In this document: positions 26,238-33,227 of the stretch, one piece after another | Numbering within the stretch: position 1 is the first letter of the stretch | Layout: each line of letters starts with the position of its first letter | Source: Agrobacterium vitis | GTDB lineage: Bacteria > Pseudomonadota > Alphaproteobacteria > Rhizobiales > Rhizobiaceae | Length of the DNA: 64,000 nucleotides | NCBI RefSeq assembly: GCF_013337045.2 | Contig: NZ_CP118259.1 | Span: forward strand, 1,922,001 to 1,986,000 | Reading direction: 5' to 3' | Program-made: the position numbers and the translations under genes | The notes under the pieces: model-generated | Database searches by the model: none | The model's input: only the letters and a program-made list of their open reading frames with translations | Told to the model about the DNA's origin: nothing

Positions 26238-26794
26238 TCACCACCAGCCTTTGCACCTGGCTGTGAAATCTCTCGCCACTTGTAGGTGGTAAGTTTCCCA
26301 CCGGTTTCGTCCCCTGTTTCGAGGTCAACAATGGGAGAGCCATCAAGGCAGGCAGCGTGACATGGCCCCATAGTTATCTCTGAGGCGCAAACATCATCGT
26401 CCCGGAATACGGACGCGCAGATCGGGCATTTTTCAACGTATGCCTCGGTGTCCTCAGCAACGTGCAACACCGCCTTGCCATCTTCTGTGAAGTGCCACGT
26501 ACGTGCTTTGTTGATGGCGAGTTTTTCGATCATCGCTTGGGTGATCTGATCATCCGTAATTCCGGCCCGTCGCTGCGCATCCCATAGCAGAAACTGCATA
26601 TCCGCCCATTCGGACAAATCATGCACAGCGCCAGCCGCCTCCAAAGCTTCTTGGCTCAAATGCATCAGCGGACCCACGGGACCAACGTCACCGAACGCTG
26701 ACTGCGACCACTCAGCATGTTCAAGTCTCACCTTTTGCCGAGGGGAAATGAAAATGCAGTCATCATCTGGCCTTTCCTCCATTGCACTGTTCAT
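26234..26794 (-). CDS. DUF550 (MazZ-like) dNTP pyrophosphatase with Cys-rich tail
   Basis: 186 residues, ATG at 26794 with GGAG upstream. Residues about 45-100 fit DUF550: [35 protein letters not shown] and [16 protein letters not shown], an all-alpha NTP pyrophosphatase pattern with the acidic Mg-site residues. The family includes dATP/dGTP diphosphohydrolases. The C-terminal part has CPICASVF...DVCASE...GPCHAAC, a possible zinc module not required by the family. It overlaps the primase stop (TGATG). Likely role: shape the dNTP pool during phage replication. No purZ gene is visible, so base replacement is not implied. Confidence 0.7.
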   Translation of the reverse strand: MNSAMEERPDDDCIFISPRQKVRLEHAEWSQSAFGDVGPVGPLMHLSQEALEAAGAVHDLSEWADMQFLLWDAQRRAGITDDQITQAMIEKLAINKARTWHFTEDGKAVLHVAEDTEAYVEKCPICASVFRDDDVCASEITMGPCHAACLDGSPIVDLETGDETGGKLTTYKWREISQPGAKAGGE

Positions 26795-27915
26795 CACTCT
26801 TCTCCTTGCATCAAATCGTTGAAATCCTTGCCGATATGGCTTTTCTTCGCCACCACGGGTTTGCCAAAGCTTTCCAGCTTTGCCATTTCATCGGCAAATT
26901 GCTTTTGTGCCTGGGGCTTGGCCCAGTCATTGTCCTGGCAGATCAAGGCCCACTCTATGCAGGGCAGATTGAGCGGCGCGCCTGACAGCATGGAGAGCGA
27001 GCCGACAGCGGCGGCGCGGGCCATGTCACCATTGGCGCGGGCTTGGGAAAGCGCATCCTCGATCCCCTCGCCAAAGATCGCCGGATGCGGCTGGCGGGCT
27101 TCCCAGACCGGAAGGTTTTCCGGCCCATGGCTCACCCAGATCATCGCGCCCGCGCATTCGAACCGCATCATCTTGGCGTTTTCGTTGGCTGCTACCGCCA
27201 GCTTGACCGGCCGCACCGGATCGAGGAAGGTGTGATGCACGCCCGTCACCTGCCCGGTCGGCGTGCGCATGGCAGAAAGAATGCAGGGAAAGCGCGGCCC
27301 GGCCTGCACCTTCACCGAGCGACCACCCTCATTGCGATAGGTCGCCCGAGGCCAGAATTCGAGGCTCGGATGAAACCGGAAGGTATCGGCGGCCAGATTG
27401 GGAATGTCATCGAGCGGAATTTTCCGGCCCGCGAAATAGGCCAGCGCATGCGCTTCCGCCGCCGTGCCGCTGCCATAGGCATCCGCGCTCATGAACAGAT
27501 CATTGGCCCATTTGATCCGCTGGAGACGCTTTTCCTCCGAGATCCGCGCCGCATCGGCCATGGCCTTTTGCGTATCGCGGGCAAAGCGGTCACGCTCTTC
27601 CCGGCTCATCTGGCGCAGCCCGAGGAAATCGCGCGCCCAGTCCATCGCCCCACGAAAATCTGTGGCGTTCAGATAGGCAATCAACCCGATCACATCGCCC
27701 TTTTCACCGGTGCGATAATCCTTCCACGCACCAACATCCCGCGTCAGCGCCACCTTGAATTCCCGGCTTTGCGCATAATCCCCGGTAATCGGATTATGCG
27801 CCACCCAAAGCCGCCCATTCTGCCTGCCATCCGGCAACAGATGCGCGCAAAGCCCGACAATCCGGGCTTTCAGGCCTTCCTTGATTTGCAGGGTGTCGTT
27901 GGGGCGGGTGTTCAT
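26794..27915 (-). CDS. Toprim-domain DNA primase
   Basis: 373 residues. N-terminal part has GRLWVAHNP...KDYRTGEKGDVIGLIAYL, typical of phage/plasmid primase N-terminal zinc-less domains. A central long charged helix follows (100-145). The Toprim domain is at about 275-370: strand AIFGEGIEDALS with Glu283, strand WALICQDND with the DxD pair near 328-330, and KDFNDLM at the end. It makes RNA primers for the P-loop helicase encoded at 22643-24523. It overlaps both neighbouring genes. Confidence in the Toprim call is good; catalysis is expected. Confidence 0.8.
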   Translation of the reverse strand: MNTRPNDTLQIKEGLKARIVGLCAHLLPDGRQNGRLWVAHNPITGDYAQSREFKVALTRDVGAWKDYRTGEKGDVIGLIAYLNATDFRGAMDWARDFLGLRQMSREERDRFARDTQKAMADAARISEEKRLQRIKWANDLFMSADAYGSGTAAEAHALAYFAGRKIPLDDIPNLAADTFRFHPSLEFWPRATYRNEGGRSVKVQAGPRFPCILSAMRTPTGQVTGVHHTFLDPVRPVKLAVAANENAKMMRFECAGAMIWVSHGPENLPVWEARQPHPAIFGEGIEDALSQARANGDMARAAAVGSLSMLSGAPLNLPCIEWALICQDNDWAKPQAQKQFADEMAKLESFGKPVVAKKSHIGKDFNDLMQGEE

Positions 27916-28124
27916 CGACCTGCCCTCACATCACGGGCAGCATGAATGGTCCGATATACTGCATCTTCTTTCAGCGTCAGCATGCGGGCGATATCGAGCG
28001 TATCGAAAAAGCCGCTATTCCAGAGGATAATCACAGCCAGCGCCTGGTTAACTTCAAGCGGCACGGCCATGGCGGCAGACATGGCGGCGGAACGGTTGCG
28101 ACACAGATCCCAATCATCAGCCAT
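27912..28124 (-). CDS. small HTH-like phage protein
   Basis: 70 residues, beginning MADDWDLCRNRSAAMSAAMA. The C-terminal 40 residues (NSGFFDTLDIARMLTLKEDAVYRTIHAARD) fit a short helix-turn-helix. It overlaps both the preceding gene (TAATG) and the primase (ATGA), so it is translated in a chain with them. A DNA-binding helper for replication or regulation is possible. Not a recognised family. Confidence 0.6.
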   Translation of the reverse strand: MADDWDLCRNRSAAMSAAMAVPLEVNQALAVIILWNSGFFDTLDIARMLTLKEDAVYRTIHAARDVRAGR

Positions 28125-28702
28125 TACAAAAACACCTCCTCAACCGCGCCGATCATCGTCTGCACCTGCGCATCGCCGCGCAGATCCTCCATGTCTTTCA
28201 GCATGCCGCAGACGGCGGCGCGCGACAGGCCAGCGGCGCGGGCCAGATCGGCCTGCTTGATGCCCAACTGCACATTGGCGATGTAGATGGCGATCCGCCG
28301 CAGATGGGCGGCCCGCATCCATTCCGCATCCGCCGTGGCCCGCTTGGCCGGATCGGCGGCCAGCACCGGGCCGGGCGATACACCGGCAATGGTGCAGACC
28401 AGCCACAGGAGCAGCCGATATTGCGCCGTCAAAGGATCATGCCGGGCATGGGATTTTCCAACCACCGCCGCCAGCGCACGGCCAGCGGAAGCCCTGTCAT
28501 GCGCGCCCTTTGCCTTCTGCAAATCGACAATCGCCGTGGTCAAACGCACATGGGCCTTTTCGGTCAACGAGCACTTGCCAGCGCGAACCCGGTAGAGATA
28601 ACGCGGACACATTGCGGCATGTCGCAACACAACACTTTCCTTGATGCCAAGACGTTGAATACGCATGGAAATATCTCGAATACAGTCATCAGGCATCCGC
28701 AT
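28124..28702 (-). CDS. putative DNA-binding phage protein with C-terminal HTH
   Basis: 192 residues from ATG at 28702 (MRMPDDCIRDIS), preceded by GAGG; a longer frame to 28846 overlaps the neighbour by 94 bp and is disfavoured. The C-terminal 80 residues contain RRIAIYIANVQLGIKQADLARAAGLSR in parts, which resembles the DNA-binding domain IV of DnaA or DnaA-related phage proteins (helix, basic loop, helix). The centre has a hydrophobic stretch (LLLWLVCTIAGVS). It may be the initiator for the repeats near 30812-31024 in this prophage, but that is inference. Confidence 0.55.
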   Translation of the reverse strand: MRMPDDCIRDISMRIQRLGIKESVVLRHAAMCPRYLYRVRAGKCSLTEKAHVRLTTAIVDLQKAKGAHDRASAGRALAAVVGKSHARHDPLTAQYRLLLWLVCTIAGVSPGPVLAADPAKRATADAEWMRAAHLRRIAIYIANVQLGIKQADLARAAGLSRAAVCGMLKDMEDLRGDAQVQTMIGAVEEVFL

Positions 28703-28752
28703 TTCAAACCTCGAAAGCGAGAGCCGTACGCAATACAAATCGGCGGGAAATT

Positions 28753-29019
28753 TCAGGGGCGCGCTATCGTCAACATGACTTCCGCGTAGGTATTCAAAGG
28801 CATAGCGCCAAGCGCGCGCGGTGCGCGCATCCGGGACAGTTCCCATTCCAGATAGACAACACCATCGAAGAACCCGGCAATTTGCAGCCGGTTGCGAATG
28901 GTCATTTCATACTTGGAAAGCACCATCAGCGGGCAGGTCAGCAGCCACACCGCCCGCTCCTGATGCGTCCGGCAATCCGATAGCTGCTGGATTTCATCGA
29001 CAAGATGCAGATCCATCAC
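28753..29019 (-). CDS. small hypothetical phage protein
   Basis: 88 residues beginning MMDLHLVDEIQQLSDCRTHQE. It has a hydrophobic patch (AVWLLTCPLMVLSKYE) and a C-terminal basic part, without recognised motif. It overlaps the previous gene by 4 bp (ATGA). It is part of the tightly packed early operon. Confidence 0.55.
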   Translation of the reverse strand: MMDLHLVDEIQQLSDCRTHQERAVWLLTCPLMVLSKYEMTIRNRLQIAGFFDGVVYLEWELSRMRAPRALGAMPLNTYAEVMLTIARP

Positions 29020-29252
29020 GCCACCTCGGCGGTCTGTCGCCGCTGCAATGCGCGCTCACGCTTCGCTACCGCGTAGAATTCGCGGTATGCGATGGCATTT
29101 CGCCGCCTTACCTCAACGGGAGCTGGTATTTTTGCGCGCTTGTAACGATCATATTCGTTAAGCGCCTTCCGTAACTCGCAGGCCTTAGAGCCATCGTCGC
29201 AATCAGGGAGCCTACAATTGAGGCATGGATGTTCAGTATGAGCAACCATCAC
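29016..29252 (-). CDS. small Cys-containing phage protein
   Basis: 78 residues. CLNCRLPDCDDGSKAC near the N-terminus looks like a small zinc ribbon, followed by a strongly basic helical C-terminus (KRERALQRRQTAEVA). It overlaps both neighbours by 4 bp. Small zinc-binding phage proteins of this kind often bind DNA or host proteins, but no family can be named. Confidence 0.55.
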   Translation of the reverse strand: MMVAHTEHPCLNCRLPDCDDGSKACELRKALNEYDRYKRAKIPAPVEVRRRNAIAYREFYAVAKRERALQRRQTAEVA

Positions 29253-29518
29253 GCCACCTGCCTTTCTGCTTCGCGCGCCCGGCGCTGCTCTTCTCGAAAT
29301 GCTGCCAGCCGTTCCAGCGTCAACGCTTCCGTTCCCGGCACGATTTCAATCGCAACCCGGTTATCCGCACGGCCGTAATGGGAAAAATCAGCGCCAGCCC
29401 AACCCTGCCGCGCCACTTCGCGGGTCAGATCGTCAAGCAGGCTTTGGTGAAACACCCGGTTTTCCGCGATATCCAGCGGAGCCTTGCCGCCATAGGCGAT
29501 GAGATAAGCGCCGCTCAT
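29249..29518 (-). CDS. small hypothetical phage protein
   Basis: 89 residues starting MSGAYLIAYGGKAPLDIAENR. The second half is a charged helix (LERLAAFREEQRRAREAE). Overlaps both neighbours by 4 bp. No recognised motif and no clear role. Confidence 0.5.
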   Translation of the reverse strand: MSGAYLIAYGGKAPLDIAENRVFHQSLLDDLTREVARQGWAGADFSHYGRADNRVAIEIVPGTEALTLERLAAFREEQRRAREAERQVA

Positions 29519-29853
29519 GCATCCACCCCGCCATAAGCAAAGGGCGCGGGTGTTTTGGTCAGATGCTGGCGGAACTGGTCAAGGCGGCGTTCGTCGAGCG
29601 GCTTGAAATGCCGCGCCGTGAAGAACCACTCACTTTCCAGAGGCTGGTATTTCGATGTTGGAACACCCAGACTAACGAATTCCACAAAGGTCAGGCAAAG
29701 CACCACTTCGCCATCAGAGCAATCACCCATCTCCGCCGCGCGGATCGTGTAAACCCTGCCTTTTTCAGGAATGATGGAGCAAAAGGATCGAGATTTAGAG
29801 AAATCGACCACACACACCACGCGCCGCCCCGGCTGATAGTCTGCCCAGTTCAT
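29515..29853 (-). CDS. small beta-rich phage protein
   Basis: 112 residues beginning MNWADYQPGRRVVCVVDFSKS. The pattern 'G..VVCV.DF...I....KGRVYTIR.' followed by EVVLCLTFVEF suggests a small beta-barrel (SH3-like) as seen in early phage proteins that interact with host enzymes. A C-terminal basic helix (RRLDQFRQHL) follows. Overlaps both neighbours by 4 bp. Not assigned to a family. Confidence 0.5.
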   Translation of the reverse strand: MNWADYQPGRRVVCVVDFSKSRSFCSIIPEKGRVYTIRAAEMGDCSDGEVVLCLTFVEFVSLGVPTSKYQPLESEWFFTARHFKPLDERRLDQFRQHLTKTPAPFAYGGVDA

Positions 29854-30086
29854 CGCCCTTCCTCCTGCATGGAATTCAGTTCCCGCCGCCGTTCATCCAC
29901 CAGCGCATCGAGCGCGGTCGAGAGGCAGGACAGGGTTTCCTCGCGCATATGGCCGCGTCCGCTTTTGCGGCGCGCATAAGTTGTCTGATGCACCCCGGCG
30001 CGCTGGCAAAGATCGCCCTGCGGAATGCCGGCACGTTTACGACGTTCTTCGATCTGCTCGAACATGCTGCAAATCACCTTGTTCAT
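29850..30086 (-). CDS. Cro-like HTH repressor of the early leftward operon
   Basis: 78 residues from ATG at 30086 (MNKVICSMFEQIEERRKRAG). Residues 10-60 form an XRE helix-turn-helix: IEERRKRAGIPQGDLCQRAG and HQTTYARRKSGRGHM. It is the first gene of the leftward operon and is divergent from the larger repressor gene, with the shared operator between them. Its role is likely to be the lytic-side regulator (Cro). An alternative start is at 30065. Confidence 0.7.
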   Translation of the reverse strand: MNKVICSMFEQIEERRKRAGIPQGDLCQRAGVHQTTYARRKSGRGHMREETLSCLSTALDALVDERRRELNSMQEEGR

Positions 30087-30101
30087 CTCACTGCTTAGTG
30101 T

Positions 30102-30121
30102 AATAAGCAAAATTGCTTATT
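30102..30121. promoter_or_regulatory. repressor operator, near-perfect palindrome
   Basis: AATAAGCAAAATTGCTTATT has 9-bp perfect arms with a 2-nt centre. It lies between the divergent Cro-like and repressor genes. A related half site TGCTTA lies 5 bp to the left (30092). The AAGCAA/TTGCTT core recurs at 22246-22262 and 31119-31138. It fits binding by a dimeric XRE-type repressor and would control both directions. Confidence 0.75.
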
Positions 30122-30177
30122 CCGCAAGGTGTATTTTAGTGACAGCGTTAGCACTTGCACAGATTAGTTTTGCGCGC

Positions 30178-30786
30178 ATGGCTCTTGATCAGCGCGAAAC
30201 AAAAGATTGGCTTAAGGCGATTGCCAGGCATATGAACCTGTCATTGAGCCAGCTTGCCCTCAATTCCGGCATGGCCGCATCCACGCTGACGCGGTTCATC
30301 AATGATACCACCAACACGGTGGGCATCACCCAGGCCAGCCTTGAGAAGATCTCCCATTATTCCGGCTTCCGGCCCAATCAGATGCCGGGCCACCTGCGCG
30401 GCATGGCCGAGCCGGATGCACTTCCGCTTATTCACGACACCGATCAAAAGCCGAATTGGATCATGTCCGCCGTCGAGGCCGCCAAGGCGGGCCGCAATGG
30501 CGTGGAAGCATGGTCTATGAAGGGTGCGGCACTGGATGCACTCGGCATTTTTCCGGGCGATATCCTGCTTGTCGACCAGAACAAGCGCGCAAAGACCGGC
30601 GATATCGTCCTTGCCCAGCTGGTGGACCACTCCCTAGGCACCGCCGACACGGTGGTGCGCCTCTATCAGGCCCCATTCATCACCACCCACAGCATGCGGC
30701 TTGGCCCGCAAAGGCCCGAGCAGGTGGATGATGATCGCGTTTCGATTGTCGGCGTCGTGGTTGGCAGCCTGCGCAATACGCATTAG
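30178..30786 (+). CDS. CI-like prophage repressor with S24 domain
   Basis: 202 residues from ATG at 30178 (MALDQRETKDWLKAI). A GTG at 30139 with AAGG nine bases upstream is an alternative that would add 13 residues. The N-terminal 60 residues are an HTH (LSLSQLALNSGMAASTLTRF). The C-terminal half is an S24/LexA-like domain: GDILLVDQNKRAKTGDIVLAQLV and the VVRLY strand, with the S24 motif around WSMKGAALDALGIFPGD. It should keep lysogeny and be inactivated on SOS or by an antirepressor. The repressor faces the DNA region with operator copies. Confidence 0.8.
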   Translation: MALDQRETKDWLKAIARHMNLSLSQLALNSGMAASTLTRFINDTTNTVGITQASLEKISHYSGFRPNQMPGHLRGMAEPDALPLIHDTDQKPNWIMSAVEAAKAGRNGVEAWSMKGAALDALGIFPGDILLVDQNKRAKTGDIVLAQLVDHSLGTADTVVRLYQAPFITTHSMRLGPQRPEQVDDDRVSIVGVVVGSLRNTH

Positions 30787-30811
30787 CTCAAAAGCGACAC
30801 GTCACACTGAA

Positions 30812-31024
30812 TTTTTGCACGTGCGGAAACCCGACCGCCGCCCCATAACCTTTTCCACAGGTTTGATGACATTTTGCACGTGAGGTTTTTCCGTCGCGGC
30901 AAATCTTTTTGCACGTGTGAAATTCCGGCCGACATCAGGGGCGCTGAAAACTTATCCACAGATCAAATGACATTTTGCACGTGTGAACGCTTAGGCGCTC
31001 GCTGATTTTTTGCACGTGCAAAAA
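30812..31024. repeat. candidate phage replication origin with DnaA boxes and TTTTGCACGTG repeats
   Basis: Five copies of TTTTGCACGTG start at 30813, 30872, 30907, 30973 and 31008. The last is part of a perfect 18-bp palindrome TTTTTGCACGTGCAAAAA (31007-31024). DnaA-box-like TTTTCCACA (30851) and TTATCCACA (30952) each stand 21 bp before a copy. The set box-copy-copy is repeated with a period of 101 bp: 30851 to 30952, 30872 to 30973, 30907 to 31008. That is a degenerate tandem duplication. It lies in a gene-free gap of about 390 bp between repressor and rightward operon. An origin or a multi-site operator are the two likely meanings. Confidence 0.7.
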
Positions 31025-31118
31025 TGGGCATAGCTGCACACCCGGCAGCAGCCACGTGACGCACTTCCAAAACATGCGCCGATCCGAAATCAGCATCATT
31101 GCAAATATTGCTTGCCAT

Positions 31119-31138
31119 AATAAGCAATTTCGCTTACT
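31119..31138. promoter_or_regulatory. second AAGCAA-type operator, rightward operon
   Basis: AATAAGCAATTTCGCTTACT at 31119-31138 has the same left half as the site at 30102 and a right half (TCGCTTACT) matching at 7 of 9. Further half sites GTAAGC (31148) and ATTGCTT (31107) flank it. It lies 40-60 bp before the first rightward gene, so the repressor probably silences the rightward operon from here. Confidence 0.65.
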
Positions 31139-31179
31139 CCTAAGCACCGTAAGCATTTTAGCAAACGGGAGCTTTGCAA

Positions 31180-31455
31180 ATGATCCCCCTGCATCAGCAG
31201 ACAATAGACGCGGCAGAGATCGCCGCCGCTTTGGGGTACACGTCGAGTTATTTTCTGCGTCTCGTCTCTTCCCTCACCGACCGCCACGGCATGCCCCAGC
31301 GCCTGCCCGGCCGCAAACGCTGGTCGCGCCCCGCTATCGAGCAATGGCTGAAAAGCTACGGCGCCACCACCACCCCGGCACAAACCACGCTGCCCCCCAC
31401 CATCGCCGCCCAGCGCCAGGCGCTGCATGAGGCTTACGCGGGGGTACGGGCATGA
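31180..31455 (+). CDS. small HTH protein, possible excisionase
   Basis: 91 residues from ATG at 31180; GGGAG lies 8 bases before it, whereas the in-frame TTG at 31174 is too close. Helix-turn-helix segment AAEIAAALGYTSSYFLRLV followed by a recognition-type wing RLPGRKRWSRPAIEQWLKSYG, as in excisionase/AlpA-type proteins. It is the first gene of the rightward operon that ends in the integrase, which supports an Xis role. The tail is Thr/Pro-rich. Could also be a transcription regulator. Confidence 0.6.
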   Translation: MIPLHQQTIDAAEIAAALGYTSSYFLRLVSSLTDRHGMPQRLPGRKRWSRPAIEQWLKSYGATTTPAQTTLPPTIAAQRQALHEAYAGVRA

Positions 31456-31655
31456 CCGGCTGCCGCTGCGGTTCCGTATCGATCGACCACGACCGGTACA
31501 AGCGTTTGTCTTGCGTACAGAAAATGTCCTTCTGGATGGAAGCCCACGCCTGCGGCAACTGCGGCGGCGTGGCAGCAGGGCCGGAAGTCATTCCGCCCGC
31601 CATGGTCACAGCCAGCGCCTATGAGCGCTGCATGGGCCGGGAGGTGCGGCCATGA
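31452..31655 (+). CDS. small Cys-rich phage protein
   Basis: 67 residues, starting MTGCRCGSVSIDHDRYKRL. Cysteines C4, C6, C21 and the pair CGNCGG suggest zinc binding. It overlaps the previous and next genes by 4 bp. Function unknown. Confidence 0.5.
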   Translation: MTGCRCGSVSIDHDRYKRLSCVQKMSFWMEAHACGNCGGVAAGPEVIPPAMVTASAYERCMGREVRP

Positions 31656-31921
31656 TCGCCATGCCTCTGGCCGACAATCCGGCCATCAACAATCCACGCA
31701 AGGCGCTGACCAGCTATCAGCAGGACGCGCTTTGCACCATTAACTTCTACAAGATCGTCCGTTTCAAGTCTGGCTATTGGCTGGCAGGAAAGAAGTCTTT
31801 CAAACACAGCTCCATCATGGCGCTGGTGAGCTTCAACCTGCTTCAGATCAGCGGCAACAGCCTTACCCTCACCGTCGCGGGGAAACTGGTGATCGACAAA
31901 CTCACAGGCGAAAACCAATGA
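31652..31921 (+). CDS. small hypothetical phage protein
   Basis: 89 residues starting MIAMPLADNPAINNPRKALT. Alternating beta and short helical parts, with the basic-aromatic stretch KIVRFKSGYWLAGKKSF. It overlaps the flanking genes by 4 bp. No family recognised. Confidence 0.5.
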   Translation: MIAMPLADNPAINNPRKALTSYQQDALCTINFYKIVRFKSGYWLAGKKSFKHSSIMALVSFNLLQISGNSLTLTVAGKLVIDKLTGENQ

Positions 31922-32199
31922 CCCAGAGCAAGCAGCCGATCCGCGAGATCATCATGGAGCTGGACAATCTGTCCGCCCGCCAGAAATACCTGTCCGACCA
32001 GTTGATTGCCGCCCTGTCCTTGGCTGGCCCTCTGGATGAGGAAGATCAGGCAACCCTCAAATCCAGCGCGCATGACGCCCGCGCCGAAAGCGTCAATTTC
32101 GTCGTCACCGCCGCAATGATCCGCGGCGAACAGGAAACCGGCTGCACCACGCGCCAGCTCTTCCGCAATCGTCGCGCCTCGCTTCGCATGGTGCAGTGA
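31918..32199 (+). CDS. small helical phage protein
   Basis: 93 residues starting MTQSKQPIREIIMELDNLSAR. Two long helices are predicted from heptad-like spacing (REIIMELDNLSARQKYLSDQL, with the limit of what can be quoted), then a Cys-containing basic tail (GCTTRQLFRNRR). Overlaps the previous gene by 4 bp and the next by 1 bp. Function unknown. Confidence 0.5.
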   Translation: MTQSKQPIREIIMELDNLSARQKYLSDQLIAALSLAGPLDEEDQATLKSSAHDARAESVNFVVTAAMIRGEQETGCTTRQLFRNRRASLRMVQ

Positions 32200-32327
32200 T
32201 GGATTGGCTGTCCTTTTCCCTTGGCATGACGCTCGGCATCATCGCCAGCGTTTTCGCCGCTCTCATCGTCGGCCTCATCCTGGCCTTCTGGGTTCACAAG
32301 ATCGACGAGAACGACACGATCTATTGA
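32199..32327 (+). CDS. 42-residue single-pass membrane peptide
   Basis: 42 residues from ATG at 32199, overlapping the previous stop (TGATG). After MDWLSFSLGM comes one hydrophobic segment of about 21 residues (TLGIIASVFAALIVGLILAF) then WVHKIDENDTIY. This is a single transmembrane segment with a short polar tail. Small phage membrane peptides may change host membrane physiology or exclude other phages; no specific role can be named. Missed by length filters in automated calling. Confidence 0.6.
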   Translation: MDWLSFSLGMTLGIIASVFAALIVGLILAFWVHKIDENDTIY

Positions 32328-32375
32328 TCGTCGCACGTTTCGGCCCCGCCGCCTCCCGGGCGTGGCCGTGAAAGC

Positions 32376-32541
32376 AGCGGGCCGGTTCATCCCCATCGAT
32401 CATCCACGATCTGGGGATTGGTGGCGGACCACCGGCCCGCTGCATCCCTTCACCAGTACCCCCAGGCGCTGTCCGTTTGCCCGGCCAGCGCACCACCTGC
32501 CCGGCGGCGATCTGTATCGTGTACGCCGCCGGGCTCTTTTT
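32376..32541 (+). ncRNA. structured leader / small RNA candidate upstream of Lar
   Basis: Between the membrane peptide and the Lar gene, 230 bp contain no gene but strong nested structure. Outer arms AGCGGGCCGG (32376-32385) and CCGGCCCGCT (32432-32441) pair perfectly over 10 bp, and an inner ATCCCCA/TGGGGAT pair over 7. Then CCCGGCGGC (32500-32508) and GCCGCCGGG (32525-32533) form a 9-bp stem followed by CTCTTTTTG, an intrinsic terminator. The gene follows 16 bp later. It could be a riboregulator or a terminated small RNA with read-through to the anti-restriction gene. Confidence 0.55.
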
Positions 32542-32556
32542 GTTCGGAGACAGGAA

Positions 32557-32973
32557 ATGACCGACACACTTTTGCCCTGCCCGTTTTGCGGCAGCACCGA
32601 ACTGACTATCGCAGCAAACCAGTTTTCATGGGTAGCGTGCGCTTTCTGCGCCGCCGAAGGCCCGCAAGTTGTCAGTATCAGCGAAGCCACGAAGACATGG
32701 AACCGCCGCGCCATGATCGCCGTGGAATGCGGCGGCGAGGCTCCGCCGGTCTATGTCCCCAAAGTGACACCAGTTCTCAAGCTAGAACCGGGCAGGCTCT
32801 ACGAGAGCCACAATTTCGGCTTAGTCGAATATATTGGCCTTGATCGATTTCATGACGAAACCACGCATGAGTTTCGCATCAGTGGCGCGTCTGGGCTTCA
32901 TTCAGACCGGAGATACGCAAAGCCGGAAAAGCTCTTTGAGTTTTTGAAGCCATTGGACGGTAGCGCATCATGA
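32557..32973 (+). CDS. Lar-family restriction alleviation protein
   Basis: 138 residues from ATG at 32557, after GGAGACAGGAA. The N-terminal CPFCGS...FSWVACAFCAAEGP is the four-cysteine zinc motif of the Lar family (PF14354); C...C spacing 2 and then CAFC. In the Rac prophage Lar relieves type I restriction by EcoKI. The C-terminal 75 residues (LKLEPGRLYESHNFGLVEYIG) form a separate domain of unknown function. It is predicted anti-restriction cargo; specificity is unknown. Confidence 0.75.
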   Translation: MTDTLLPCPFCGSTELTIAANQFSWVACAFCAAEGPQVVSISEATKTWNRRAMIAVECGGEAPPVYVPKVTPVLKLEPGRLYESHNFGLVEYIGLDRFHDETTHEFRISGASGLHSDRRYAKPEKLFEFLKPLDGSAS

Positions 32974-33227
32974 CCCCCTGTGATTTCCGCACCCACCGTG
33001 AATGCGCCTGCCCGCCCGACCAGTGCCAGCAGCAGCGCCCGGCCTATGGTCTTGCCAACCACCGAAAGCCCGTGCCGCTTTACATGCCGTCCCTGCGCGA
33101 CGGCCTGGCGCTGGCCGCCATGGGTCTCACCCTCTTCCTCGGTGGCGCGCTGCTGCTGGAAACCAGCCTGAAACGGCAAAGCCTGATCGAACAGGAAAGC
33201 CGGGCAGTCGTGAGGGCCGCGAAATGA
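32970..33227 (+). CDS. small single-pass membrane protein with Cys head
   Basis: 85 residues. N-terminal CDFRTHRECACPPDQC has four cysteines and could bind metal; a hydrophobic segment (GLALAAMGLTLFLGGALLL) spans about residues 45-63, followed by a charged tail. It overlaps the Lar gene and the next gene by 4 bp. Similar Cys-head/one-TM proteins are frequent in rhizobial phages. Role unknown. Confidence 0.5.
   Translation: MTPCDFRTHRECACPPDQCQQQRPAYGLANHRKPVPLYMPSLRDGLALAAMGLTLFLGGALLLETSLKRQSLIEQESRAVVRAAK

Noticed and set aside
26234..26794. 2-aminoadenine (Z) genome system suggested by the MazZ-like enzyme
   Set aside because: purZ and datZ are not seen in the window; DUF550 alone does not imply base replacement.
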